Below, piece by piece: positions 50,321 through 58,410 of a stretch of DNA of 64,000 bases (positions are counted from its first letter, which is position 1; each line of letters opens with the position of its first letter). The translations under genes and the position numbers were made by a program. The notes below the pieces were generated by a model. The model saw only the letters and a list, made by a program, of their open reading frames with translations. It did not search any database and was not told where the DNA came from. Origin of the DNA: Bog-375 sp049698695. Its GTDB lineage: Bacteria; Acidobacteriota; Terriglobia; Bryobacterales; Bryobacteraceae. Location: contig JBAVYH010000206.1 in assembly GCA_049698695.1 (NCBI GenBank), forward strand, positions 1 through 64,000. Direction: 5' to 3'.

Positions 50321-52312
50321 TTACTCGCGGCCTTCCAGCAAGCGCCGCAATTCGCGCTCATCGACCACCGAAATTCCCAGCGCGCGCGCCTTGTCGAGCT
50401 TTGAGCCGGCGTCTTCGCCGGCCACTACATAGCTGGTCTTCTTGCTCACCGAGCCGGCGACTTTGCCGCCGGCCTGCTCGATCAGCGCCTTAGCCTGATC
50501 GCGGCTGAGGCTGGGCAGCGTGCCGGTCAGCACGAAGGTGAGGCCTTGGAGCGGGCCGCCGGCAGGCCGTTCCGAAACATAAGTGAAATCGAGCCCGGCG
50601 GCGCGCAGCCGATCCACCAACTCGCGGTTGCGCGGCTCGCGAAAATACTGCACGATGCTTTCCGCCACCTTGGGCCCGACCTCCTCCACGCTCTGCAACT
50701 GCTCGGCGCTAGCTACCGCCAGGGCATCGAGGCTGCCCAACGCCTCGGCCAACAGCATTGCCGTGCGCTCGCCGACGAAACGGATTCCCAGGGCGGTGAT
50801 GACGCGCGGCAGCGGATTCAGCTTGGAACGTTCGATATTGGCGAGCACGTTGGTAGCCGACTTTTCGCCCATGCGCTCCAGCGACAGCAGTTGATCGGCG
50901 GTCAGGTGGTAGAGATCGGCGACGCTCTTGACCAGGCCGCGGTCGACGAGCTGATCCACCAGCGCCTCGCCCACCCCGTCGATGTTCATGACACCGCGCG
51001 ACGCGAAATGGAGAATCGACTCCTTCAGCCGCGCCGGACAGTCCACGTTGATGCAGCGCCGCGCGGCTTCGCCCTCTTCGCGCACCACCCGGCCGCCGCA
51101 GACCGGGCAGTTGGCGGGCATTACGAAGGCCTTGCGCCCTTTGCCCTGCGCCCAGACGCGAACCACCTTGGGGATGACGTCGCCGGAGCGCTCGACGATC
51201 ACCTCGTCGCCGATCTTCAGCCCCAGGCGCGCGATCTCGTCTTCGTTGTGCAGCGTGGCGCGGGAAACGGTAACCCCGCCCACTGCCACCGGCTGCAAAT
51301 GCGCGACCGGGGTGAGGGCGCCGGTGCGGCCCACCTGCACTTCGATCGCGGTCACCGTGGTTCGCTCCTGGCGCGCCGGATACTTGTAGGCGATGGCCCA
51401 GCGCGGCGCCTTGGCGGTAAAGCCGAGCGCGACTTGCTGCTCCACCGAATCCACCTTTACCACCACGCCATCGATCTCGTAAGGCAAATCCTCGCGGTGC
51501 GTTTCCCAATGGGCGCAAAACTCGAGCACCTCCTCCACGCCCGAGCACAGCTTGCGATGGGGGTTGACCTTGAAGCCCATGCGAGCCATCTCATCGAGCG
51601 CCGCCCATTGGCTGGGAAGAGCCGGGCGGCCGTCCAGCAGCAAAAAGTAAGGATAGTAGTCCAGGCGGCGCGATGCCGTGATTCGCGGCTCGAGCACGCG
51701 CAGGGAGCCGGCCGCGGCGTTCCGCGGGTTGGCGAAACGGGAAAGCTCCTGTTGATCGCGCTCAGCGTTGAGGCGCTCGAAGGCGCGCCGGTTCATGACG
51801 GCCTCGCCGCGCACCTCGAACGCCGGCCATGCGGAATCCACGTGGAGCGGCAGGGAACGGATGGTGCGCGCGTTTTCGGTGACGTCCTCGCCCACCGTGC
51901 CGTCGCCGCGGGTCACCGCCAGGCGCACGCGGCCTTGCTCATACTGGACGGCCATGGAAAGGCCATCCAGCTTGAGCTCCGCCACGTACCGGTACGCCGC
52001 TCCCTCCAGCAGCTCGCGGACACGGCGATCGAAATCCCGCAGCTCGCCTTCGTTGAGCGCGTTGTCGAGGCTCAGCATGGGCGCGCTGTGGCGGACCTTG
52101 ACGAAGCCTTCGCGCGGCTTGCCGCCGACGCGCCCGGTCGGCGAATCCGCAGACGCGAGCTCCGGATGCGCCTCCTCCAGTTCTCGCAGGCGGCGCATCA
52201 AGGCGTCGTATTCGGCGTCGCTGATTTCCGGCTGGTCCAGGACATAATAGAGATGCTCGTGGCGGCGCAACTGGGCGCGCAGCGTTTCGGCTTCCTGCAC
52301 GAAATCTTTCAT
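50321..52312 (-). CDS. ligA: NAD-dependent DNA ligase
   Basis: A 663-residue NAD+-dependent ligase. It has the N-terminal Ia domain (YYVLDQPEISDAEYDALMRRL), the adenylation motif AELKLDGLSM with the nucleophile Lys, and ELDYYPYFLL-type core elements. The OB fold, the four-Cys zinc finger (CPVC and CINVDC), helix-hairpin-helix repeats (RGVMNIDGVGEALVDQLVDRG) and a C-terminal BRCT domain (GLTFVLTGTLPSLSRDQAKALIEQAGG) complete it. It seals nicks in replication and repair. It is divergent from the diacylglycerol-kinase-like gene. Confidence 0.97.
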   Translation of the reverse strand: MKDFVQEAETLRAQLRRHEHLYYVLDQPEISDAEYDALMRRLRELEEAHPELASADSPTGRVGGKPREGFVKVRHSAPMLSLDNALNEGELRDFDRRVRELLEGAAYRYVAELKLDGLSMAVQYEQGRVRLAVTRGDGTVGEDVTENARTIRSLPLHVDSAWPAFEVRGEAVMNRRAFERLNAERDQQELSRFANPRNAAAGSLRVLEPRITASRRLDYYPYFLLLDGRPALPSQWAALDEMARMGFKVNPHRKLCSGVEEVLEFCAHWETHREDLPYEIDGVVVKVDSVEQQVALGFTAKAPRWAIAYKYPARQERTTVTAIEVQVGRTGALTPVAHLQPVAVGGVTVSRATLHNEDEIARLGLKIGDEVIVERSGDVIPKVVRVWAQGKGRKAFVMPANCPVCGGRVVREEGEAARRCINVDCPARLKESILHFASRGVMNIDGVGEALVDQLVDRGLVKSVADLYHLTADQLLSLERMGEKSATNVLANIERSKLNPLPRVITALGIRFVGERTAMLLAEALGSLDALAVASAEQLQSVEEVGPKVAESIVQYFREPRNRELVDRLRAAGLDFTYVSERPAGGPLQGLTFVLTGTLPSLSRDQAKALIEQAGGKVAGSVSKKTSYVVAGEDAGSKLDKARALGISVVDERELRRLLEGRE

Positions 52313-52356
52313 TGTGCTCTCATCTATAATTTAACGAGGAAACGGGAGAGTCTACC

Positions 52357-53313
52357 ATAACCAGCTACAGCAAGACCGTCCTGATTTACAACCCGTGCGC
52401 GGGCAAGTTGGGACGGAAGGGAGGCGCGCTGGTTGCGCGCGCCGCCGAGATTCTGGAACAGGACGGGCACAGCGTGACCTGCTGCCCCACCACCGGTCCG
52501 CGCACGGCAGGCGCGCTGGCTCGGGAGCATATCGCGCGCGGCGCGGACTTGATTCTCGTCGCGGGCGGCGACGGCACGTTGAACGAGGTGGCCGAAGGTA
52601 TGGCGCATTCCCAGGTGCCGCTGGCTGTGCTGCCCGCCGGCACCGCCAACGTGCTGGCGATGGAGATGAAACTCGGCGGCGATTTCCTGGGCGCCGCGCG
52701 CCGCCTCGCCGAATGCCGCCCGTACCGTATCTCGATTGGGCAAGTGAGTTCGGAAGCGGGCGCCACCACCAGGCATTTTCTGCTGATGGCGGGCATCGGG
52801 CTGGACGCCCAGATCGTCTACCAGGTAAGCGCGCCGCTGAAGGCGCGCATTGGCAAGCTGGCGTACTGGCTGGCCGGCTGGAGTCTGCTGGGGCGCCGCC
52901 TGCCGGAATTTTCGATCGAGGCGGATGGTGTCGCGCACCGCTGCTCGTTTGCCCTGGTGAGCAAGGTCCGGAACTACGGCGGGGATTTCGAGATCGCCCG
53001 CGATGTCAGCCTGTTCGACGACCATTTCGAGCTGGTCTTGTTCCAGGGCCGCTCCACTCTCCGTTATGTGCGGTATTTCGCCGGCTTCGTCGCCAAGCGG
53101 ATCGACGGCGTGCGGGGCATCACGGTGCTGCGCGCCCTGCGCGTCTCGGCGCCGAAACCGCGGGATGAGCGCGTGTGCCTGCAAATCGATGGCGAATTCG
53201 CCGGCCACCTGCCGGTCGAAATCCGCATCATTCCCGATGCGCTGACGCTGCTGGTGCCGCCGGAGTACCGCCCCGAGCTGCAGCAGCGGCGGGCCGCACT
53301 CTGCCGGGGCTGA
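52357..53313 (+). CDS. Diacylglycerol/sphingosine kinase-family lipid kinase with no standard start codon
   Basis: A YegS/DgkB-type kinase. VLIYNPCAGKLGRKG is the conserved first strand and loop, VAGGDGTLNEVAEGM is the nucleotide-binding GGDGT motif, LAVLPAGTANVLAMEM follows, and MAGIGLDAQIVYQV leads the C-terminal domain. The conserved NPxAG motif lies upstream of the first ordinary start (TTG 52408), so that start would remove the first strand. In frame, only ATA at 52357, with GGGAGAG six bases before it, gives a sensible N-terminus (ITSYSKTVLIYNP). ATA initiation, a CTG at 52381, or a start-codon mutation are the options. A TATAAT hexamer lies 26 bases upstream of the ATA. Confidence 0.75.
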   Translation: MTSYSKTVLIYNPCAGKLGRKGGALVARAAEILEQDGHSVTCCPTTGPRTAGALAREHIARGADLILVAGGDGTLNEVAEGMAHSQVPLAVLPAGTANVLAMEMKLGGDFLGAARRLAECRPYRISIGQVSSEAGATTRHFLLMAGIGLDAQIVYQVSAPLKARIGKLAYWLAGWSLLGRRLPEFSIEADGVAHRCSFALVSKVRNYGGDFEIARDVSLFDDHFELVLFQGRSTLRYVRYFAGFVAKRIDGVRGITVLRALRVSAPKPRDERVCLQIDGEFAGHLPVEIRIIPDALTLLVPPEYRPELQQRRAALCRG

Positions 53314-53438
53314 GCTGTTACTTAGCAGCATCTTTGTGGGGCGGGCAACCCGCGCACCGATTGACAATCGCAGCCGGGAGCCAGCCCGGCCCGTGCTGCA
53401 TAACTAGCGCGCACACCGCCGCGCGATAGAATGGGAGC

Positions 53439-54314
53439 GTGCTGCACCGGTTCATTCTTCACAACGATCGCATTCAAGAAGCCTCGACGCAAACGCTGGC
53501 GGCGGGGCAAGTCGGCCTGCTGGCGGGCTGGGGCGTTTTCAGCACGCTGCGCGTGGCCGAGGGCGTGCCTTTTGCCTTCGAACGCCACTGGGCCCGCATC
53601 CAGCGCGATGCCGCGTTGTTTCATGTCCCGCTACTCGAGGGTCCCGAGGAATTGCGCGGCAGGCTGCTGGAACTGGTGGAAGCCAACCACGCCTACGATT
53701 CGACCCTTCGCGTGGCGATTGTGCGCAACGGCGGCGGCATGTGGGCCGGCCCTTCGACCGGCCGCGCAAGCGACCTGATCGCGCTGACGGCCGATACCAA
53801 GGATTGGGGCCATGGCGTCAAGCTGGCGGTCCAACCGGAGGCGCGCCATGCCGCCTGCGAGTTCGCCGGCACGAAGATTCTCTCTTGGGCGATGAATCTC
53901 ACCTGGCTCGAAAACGCGCAGCAGCGCGGGTTCGACGAAGTAATCCTGCTCAACGAGCGCGGCGAGGTGGCGGAGTGCACTTCGGCCAACATATTCATCG
54001 CCAACGGAAACAAGGTCTGGACGCCGCCGCTCAACTCCGGCTGCCTGCCCGGCATCACCCGCGAGGTGCTGCTCAACGAAATCCGCGTGCCGGGAATCGA
54101 GGTCCGGGAGAAGCCGCTGCGGCGAACCGACCTGGAAGCCGCCGACGAAGTGTTCATCACCTCCACCACGCGCGACCTGCTGCCGGTGCTGGAAATTGAA
54201 GGCGCTAAAGCGGGCCGCACGCTGGCGGCGCAGACCGCACTGGCCGCTGCGTTCCACGTGTATCTCCGCCAATACGTGGCCGAGCACAGACCCGCGCCCG
54301 CCGCGAAGGCGTAA
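53439..54314 (+). CDS. Class IV PLP-dependent aminotransferase/lyase (BCAT or aminodeoxychorismate lyase family)
   Basis: A 291-residue fold-type IV PLP enzyme. It opens with HNDRIQEAS and LLAGWGVFSTLRV, and has an early Arg in FERHWARIQRDA. The PLP Lys is in EFAGTKILSWAMNL, and the family signature is GFDEVILLNERGEVAECTSANIFI followed by GCLPGITREVLL. It could be a branched-chain aminotransferase, D-amino-acid aminotransferase or 4-amino-4-deoxychorismate lyase (PabC); sequence reading does not separate these. The start is a GTG. Confidence 0.87.
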   Translation: MLHRFILHNDRIQEASTQTLAAGQVGLLAGWGVFSTLRVAEGVPFAFERHWARIQRDAALFHVPLLEGPEELRGRLLELVEANHAYDSTLRVAIVRNGGGMWAGPSTGRASDLIALTADTKDWGHGVKLAVQPEARHAACEFAGTKILSWAMNLTWLENAQQRGFDEVILLNERGEVAECTSANIFIANGNKVWTPPLNSGCLPGITREVLLNEIRVPGIEVREKPLRRTDLEAADEVFITSTTRDLLPVLEIEGAKAGRTLAAQTALAAAFHVYLRQYVAEHRPAPAAKA

Positions 54315-54450
54315 GCTGCCCGGGCCTACCGAGCCGCGCGCGTCAGCGACTGTGAAAGGCCGCGCGAACGCTTCCGTTGACAGACGAAAGCGTCAGTCCC
54401 ACTCTGCTGCCGCAGGGCATGTGCGGCAGGCGCTTTCGCCGGCGAGCCCT

Positions 54451-55818
54451 CTACCGATTCGCGGGCGGTATCGCGCGCACCCGCAAGCCGGAGGTTCTAC
54501 CGCACGGGACGTCATCGAGGCGCAGAGTGCCGGCCGGGTCGGTTTCGGCCTCGTACATTTCTTCGTCGTCGACCTCCACCAGGTAGGCGCGGCGGGGATC
54601 GAGGCCGACGACAAATACCGGCTGGGCATCTTCGAGCGTCACCTGCCATTTCCCGCGCTCCCCGCCGTTGGGGCCGGCGAAGCAGATGGCGGCTGCATCC
54701 AGCAACAGCGGCGCGGCGGCGGCGTGCGGATCGAGCGCGATCACCCGGCCGTCGCGAAACAACTGCATCACGCCGTCGAAAAGCCCGAACCATTCGGCAG
54801 CGTCTTCCCAACTGGAGCGCGCGAACAAATGGCCCGAGCGCGGGTCGTAGAAAACCAGCGGAACCTGATAGTAGCTGAGCCCGGGCTGGTACGGGTTGGC
54901 CCAGAGGAATTCATAGGGCGCGCCCAGCGGCGTGCGCAATTGGAAGCGATCGTGCATCAGCCAGCCTTGCAGGACCTGGGTGGAGGGCGCGTTGGCGTCA
55001 AAGGCCACCATGGCGAGCTCAGCAGCGCGGGAGAAGATTGCCTGATCGAGATCGGGCGCGCCGTCGCGGCGTGTGGCGCCCAGATAGATATCGCCCTCGG
55101 CGGTGTGGTACGGGGCAGGGTAGTAGCTCATGAGGTGCTCGATGGGTAGCTGGGCGAAGTAGGCGGGCGCGGATTCGCGCAGGTCCAACCGGGCCGAGTC
55201 GGCGAGCGCGTGCAGCATTTCCATCAGGGCGTAGGTATCCTCGCGCGGGATAACGGCGCTGCCGGCGGCCAGCGCCGGCCTTCCCTGCCACCAGGAGTGG
55301 ACGTCGCGATCCAATTCCCGCCGCGGCAGGTCCGGCTCCTCGTCGAACAGGGCAACCGCGGCCAGCACTCGCGAACGAACGCCGGGGATGGACTCGAGGC
55401 CCCCGGTCTCCCCGATCCGGCGCGCGATGCGGGAGACGAGTCGGTCGCGCTCGGAGCTGCTGAGCAGGTCCCGGCACCAGTCGTAGACCAGGGCCATCTG
55501 GCGCAGGTCGGATGCGGAGAGCGCCCACTCGACGGCGCGGCGGCCCGCGGCGTGGTCGCCCGAGACCTGATAGTAAAGGGCCTGCGCGAAACCCGGTTCG
55601 GGCATCGGCGCGTTGCCCGAAATCAGCGCCTCGAATTGCTGCCAGCGCATCGAACGGCGTTCGCGCTCGCGGCGCAGCAGGCGCAGCCGGCCGGGGCGCA
55701 GGAAGAGGCGCGGATGTTCGCCAGACACCACCACCGGGTCGACCGCGTTGGGGGCCTGCGCCCAGACGCCTGCCGGCGCCAGCGCGAGAAACAATATGCC
55801 AAGCGCAACGGGCCGCAC
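54451..55818 (-). CDS. Secreted hypothetical protein, possible heparinase/alginate-lyase-like fold
   Basis: A 455-residue protein with a signal peptide (VALGILFLALAPAGVWAQ). It starts its mature part with SGEHPRLFLRPGRLRLLRRER, an opening often seen in heparinase II/III-like and alginate-lyase-like toroid proteins. A helical middle (RRAVEWALSASDLRQMALVYDWCRDLL) and a beta-rich C-terminus (HLFARSSWEDAAEWFGLFDG) follow, also compatible with that fold. No catalytic residues can be assigned with confidence. The GTG start is the only one before the signal peptide. Confidence 0.6.
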   Translation of the reverse strand: MRPVALGILFLALAPAGVWAQAPNAVDPVVVSGEHPRLFLRPGRLRLLRRERERRSMRWQQFEALISGNAPMPEPGFAQALYYQVSGDHAAGRRAVEWALSASDLRQMALVYDWCRDLLSSSERDRLVSRIARRIGETGGLESIPGVRSRVLAAVALFDEEPDLPRRELDRDVHSWWQGRPALAAGSAVIPREDTYALMEMLHALADSARLDLRESAPAYFAQLPIEHLMSYYPAPYHTAEGDIYLGATRRDGAPDLDQAIFSRAAELAMVAFDANAPSTQVLQGWLMHDRFQLRTPLGAPYEFLWANPYQPGLSYYQVPLVFYDPRSGHLFARSSWEDAAEWFGLFDGVMQLFRDGRVIALDPHAAAAPLLLDAAAICFAGPNGGERGKWQVTLEDAQPVFVVGLDPRRAYLVEVDDEEMYEAETDPAGTLRLDDVPCGRTSGLRVRAIPPANR

Positions 55819-55916
55819 ACACAGATTGTGTCATAGCGACACAGCGGCTGCCCACGGTGTCCCACCTTTCCGCAGGCGGACCGCAGAAATATTCCGATTA
55901 AAAGGGGTTACGGCAT

Positions 55917-55945
55917 TTGACACGCGGGCGTCCGATTGCTAAACG
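55917..55945 (+). promoter_or_regulatory. Candidate sigma-70 promoter before the first structured RNA
   Basis: A perfect -35 TTGACA and a weaker -10 TAAACG are spaced by 17 bases. Transcription would begin about 25 bases before the long hairpin described next. Confidence 0.45.
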
Positions 55946-55978
55946 TATGGTGAATTGGCGAAGTAATTTTTTAACCTG

Positions 55979-56105
55979 CCCTCTGCAGCAACAGGCAGGC
56001 GGAAGAAGAGTGAGCCGACGGGACAGCGTGCTTGCGGGAGCCGGTGTTTGTAGTAGGTTTTGCTCACTACTCTTCCCTTGTTGGTTGCCGCAGAGGGGTT
56101 TTTTT
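55979..56105 (+). ncRNA. Rod-shaped structured RNA candidate with intrinsic terminator (possibly 6S-like)
   Basis: The two ends pair over a long interrupted stem. CCCTCTGC (55979-55986) pairs with GCAGAGGG (56090-56097), then CAACA-GG with CC-T-TGTTG, then GGAAGA and AGTGAGC with GCTCACT and TCTTCC. The loop region is about 46 bases. The closing stem is followed by seven T residues, so the rod ends in an intrinsic terminator. The rod with small internal loops recalls 6S RNA, but at about 125 nt it is short for that. The GGAA tetraloop of SRP RNA is absent. The identity is open; it may also be a leader. Confidence 0.5.
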
Positions 56106-56320
56106 ATCGAACGGCATCATAGTCTCTCCGAGGGATCAAAGGTTGCGGTAGTTGCCTGGCATTTCTGGTAAGGAAGAATAGGACGCGGACCTGGCCAGAA
56201 GTGGGCCGTGTTGCGGTCGAGACCAGTCAGCCCGACGCCGGATCCCAGCCCAACCTGGGCGAGCCGCATCGGATGAAGCCCTGCTGGTCTTTAGGGGCGA
56301 TGTCCGGTGCGGTTTTTCTT
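56106..56320 (+). ncRNA. Second structured RNA candidate ending in a strong terminator
   Basis: The stretch is rich in local hairpins: GGCC-AGAAGT-GGCC type, GGTC-GA-GACC and CCCAG-CCCAAC-CTGGG. It ends with an extended stem, GCATCGGA (56266-56273) with TCCGGTGC (56303-56310) and an inner GCCC/GGGC. GG and TTTTTCTTTTT follow the outer stem. No protein-coding frame is convincing. It may be an independent small RNA or an attenuating leader. I do not recognise a known riboswitch core in it. Confidence 0.4.
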
Positions 56321-56323
56321 TTT
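56266..56323 (+). terminator. Strong intrinsic terminator upstream of the POTRA-HEAT gene
   Basis: An eight-base-pair outer stem with one G-T pair and an inner four-base-pair stem are followed by T5-C-T5. It lies about 140 bases before the next gene, so that gene either has its own promoter or is controlled by read-through. Confidence 0.65.
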
Positions 56324-56465
56324 GGGAAGGAATCTGGTGGGGCGGGCGCCCCGATCTTCGGGTCCGTTGCGGCTTTTGCATGGCCGCCGGTTTCTCACAG
56401 CTTTTCGGCCGAACGGTCCTTGAATTGCACTTGGCGCATGACACTTGCCGCACGTCTCATCTTTT

Positions 56466-57482
56466 GTGACTAAAGTAATTGCGTTGCTGGGCTTGGCCTG
56501 TGCCGCGGCGGCACAGGCGCCGCAGATTGCCGACATCAACTATTACGGACTGCGCAAGGTTACCGTGGAGAAGATCCAGGCGGTGACGGGCCTGAGAAAG
56601 GGCGGGGCGCTGACCGCATCGAAGGGCGATATTGAGGACCAGATCGACAAGATTCCCGGCGTGGTACTGGTGCGCGTGGAGGCGCTGTGCTGCGAAGGCG
56701 TGTCGGTGACCCTGTTCATCGGCATTGAAGAACGCGGCGCGCCGCATCCAACGTTCCACTCTCCGCCGACCGGCAATGCCGCGCTGCCGCAGGAGCTGGT
56801 CGACACCTATGGAGGTTTCCTGGCGGCGGTGGAGCGCGCGGCGGCACGCGGCAACACCACCGAAGACCTCACAGCGGGCTATTCGATGATGGACGACCCG
56901 GAAGCGCGCTCGTTTCAGCCCCGGTTTCTCACCTTCGCGGCGGACCACTTCGACTGGCTGCGGGATGTGTTGCGCAACTCGGCCGATGCCGGCCAGCGCG
57001 CCGTGGCGGCCGCGGTGATCGGCTATGGCGCGGACAAGCAGCAGGCCGCCGGTGAATTGCAGTACGCCATCGAAGATGCGGACGGAGGCGTCCGCGCCAA
57101 CGCCATGCGCGCCCTGACGGCGATTGCGGTCTATGCCGCTAAGCATCCGGACCGGAATATCCGCATCGCGCCTACGTGGCTGGTGGAGATGCTGCATTCG
57201 ATCGTCCTGGAGGACCGCCTGCAAGCCGCGCGAGCGTTGGTGGTGCTGACCGATACGCCCAATCCCGGGGCGCTCGACCTGATCCACGAGCGCGCCCTCG
57301 ATTCGCTGGCGGAAATGGCCCGCTGGACGACCCTGCGGTACGCATTGCCTCCCTTCCTTCTGCTGGGCCGCGTAGCCGGCCTGCCCGATAGCGAGATCCA
57401 CGCCCGGTGGGACTCGGGCGACCGGGAGAGCGTAATCGAAAAGGCGCTCGCCCTCGATCCCGGCAAGCGGGCGCGCCAGTAA
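56466..57482 (+). CDS. Secreted protein with POTRA-like domain and HEAT-like repeats
   Basis: A 338-residue protein with a signal peptide (MTKVIALLGLACAAAAQ). Residues about 20-95 look like a POTRA domain (IADINYYGLRKVTVEKIQAVTGLRKGG ... VLVRVEALCCEGVSVTLFIGIEE). Residues about 140-330 are helical repeats of HEAT type (QRAVAAAVIGYGADKQQAAGELQYAIEDADGGVRANAMRALTAIA). No outer-membrane barrel follows. POTRA domains bind partner proteins in the periplasm, so a scaffold role is likely. The GTG was preferred over a TTG 21 bases upstream because it opens the signal peptide. Confidence 0.7.
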   Translation: MTKVIALLGLACAAAAQAPQIADINYYGLRKVTVEKIQAVTGLRKGGALTASKGDIEDQIDKIPGVVLVRVEALCCEGVSVTLFIGIEERGAPHPTFHSPPTGNAALPQELVDTYGGFLAAVERAAARGNTTEDLTAGYSMMDDPEARSFQPRFLTFAADHFDWLRDVLRNSADAGQRAVAAAVIGYGADKQQAAGELQYAIEDADGGVRANAMRALTAIAVYAAKHPDRNIRIAPTWLVEMLHSIVLEDRLQAARALVVLTDTPNPGALDLIHERALDSLAEMARWTTLRYALPPFLLLGRVAGLPDSEIHARWDSGDRESVIEKALALDPGKRARQ

Positions 57483-57542
57483 CGTGCCCTATTTGACCGG
57501 CGACGGCCGGCCCGCGGGCCAGGGCGCCTGCCCATACCGCGA

Positions 57543-58220
57543 CTAAATACGCCGCCTGCGGAAGGTTCCGAGCCATGTCAGCAGCGCTCCCACCAACAAG
57601 TAGGTAGCCGGTTCCGGCGTCTGAACCTGATACGCGAGGAACTCCTGGTTGCCCGCGGAATTGGCCCTGGGGTCGGGGGTATAGACCTGCGTGTTGACGT
57701 AGACGGCGGTTAGCCAGCCCGCGCCGGAATCCACTGACGCAAGCGCATTGGCCTGCAAGGCCTGCTGGCTGCTGTTCAGCGCCACGGACGGATCGAACAG
57801 GTTCCAGACCGCATATTGGTAGTCGGTCACGCTGGCGGAAGAGGCGTGGGAGCCAAGCGAATAGAGATCGTAGTCGAGTACGGCTGCTTCGTCATACAGA
57901 GTTTGCGCATTCCCCACGCCGCCAAAGTGCAACCCGGCAGGATTGCCGGGGCCGTCCAGCGTGGAGTAGTCGAAGGTGAGAGGCCCGCTGGGAACGTATG
58001 TCTCGTCCAGGTAATCGTCGCAGATCAACAACTGGTCGGGGGTTCCGTTGACGGTGGCGATTACATAACCGTTGTAGGTAGCGCCCGACGAGCCATAATC
58101 GCCGTTCAGGTCCGTGTAGGGCAAATTCGTGAACGTGACCGTGGCGGTGGAGGAGGCGAAGGCCACGGTAGCGCAGCCAATCGCCCCTGCGAGCAGCATT
58201 AGGGAGAGCTTCCTATTCAT
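57543..58220 (-). CDS. PEP-CTERM-sorted secreted protein
   Basis: A 225-residue protein. The signal peptide (SLMLLAGAIGCATVAFA) is followed by a Thr/Ser/Gly-rich beta domain and a C-terminal PEP-CTERM sorting tail: PEPATYLLVGALLTWLG and then FRRRR. Such proteins are processed by exosortase EpsH/XrtA and are often exopolysaccharide-associated. No exosortase gene is in the window. The N-terminal domain belongs to no family I recognise. Confidence 0.82.
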   Translation of the reverse strand: MNRKLSLMLLAGAIGCATVAFASSTATVTFTNLPYTDLNGDYGSSGATYNGYVIATVNGTPDQLLICDDYLDETYVPSGPLTFDYSTLDGPGNPAGLHFGGVGNAQTLYDEAAVLDYDLYSLGSHASSASVTDYQYAVWNLFDPSVALNSSQQALQANALASVDSGAGWLTAVYVNTQVYTPDPRANSAGNQEFLAYQVQTPEPATYLLVGALLTWLGTFRRRRI

Positions 58221-58410
58221 TGCACTTCGAGTATCGGCGGCGCCCAATGGGGCCGATAGTAACTTTGGTACAGGCCCAAGCCTTAGGACCGCCAGAACCG
58301 GCGTAAGGTGGTAGTCCCTATAGGGCAGGGAGGTAGAAGAGCTACCGAGGCTCGCTGCCGGGACTGGGGGCGTTCACCACAAGCGCCACTTCCGCTGGTA
58401 AATTAAGACT

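Noticed and set aside
53361..53366. TTGACA as promoter of the aminotransferase gene
   Set aside because: No acceptable -10 hexamer lies 16-18 bases downstream.
55979..56105. SRP (4.5S) RNA
   Set aside because: The conserved apical GGAA loop with AGCA-type internal loop is absent, although the rod shape is similar.
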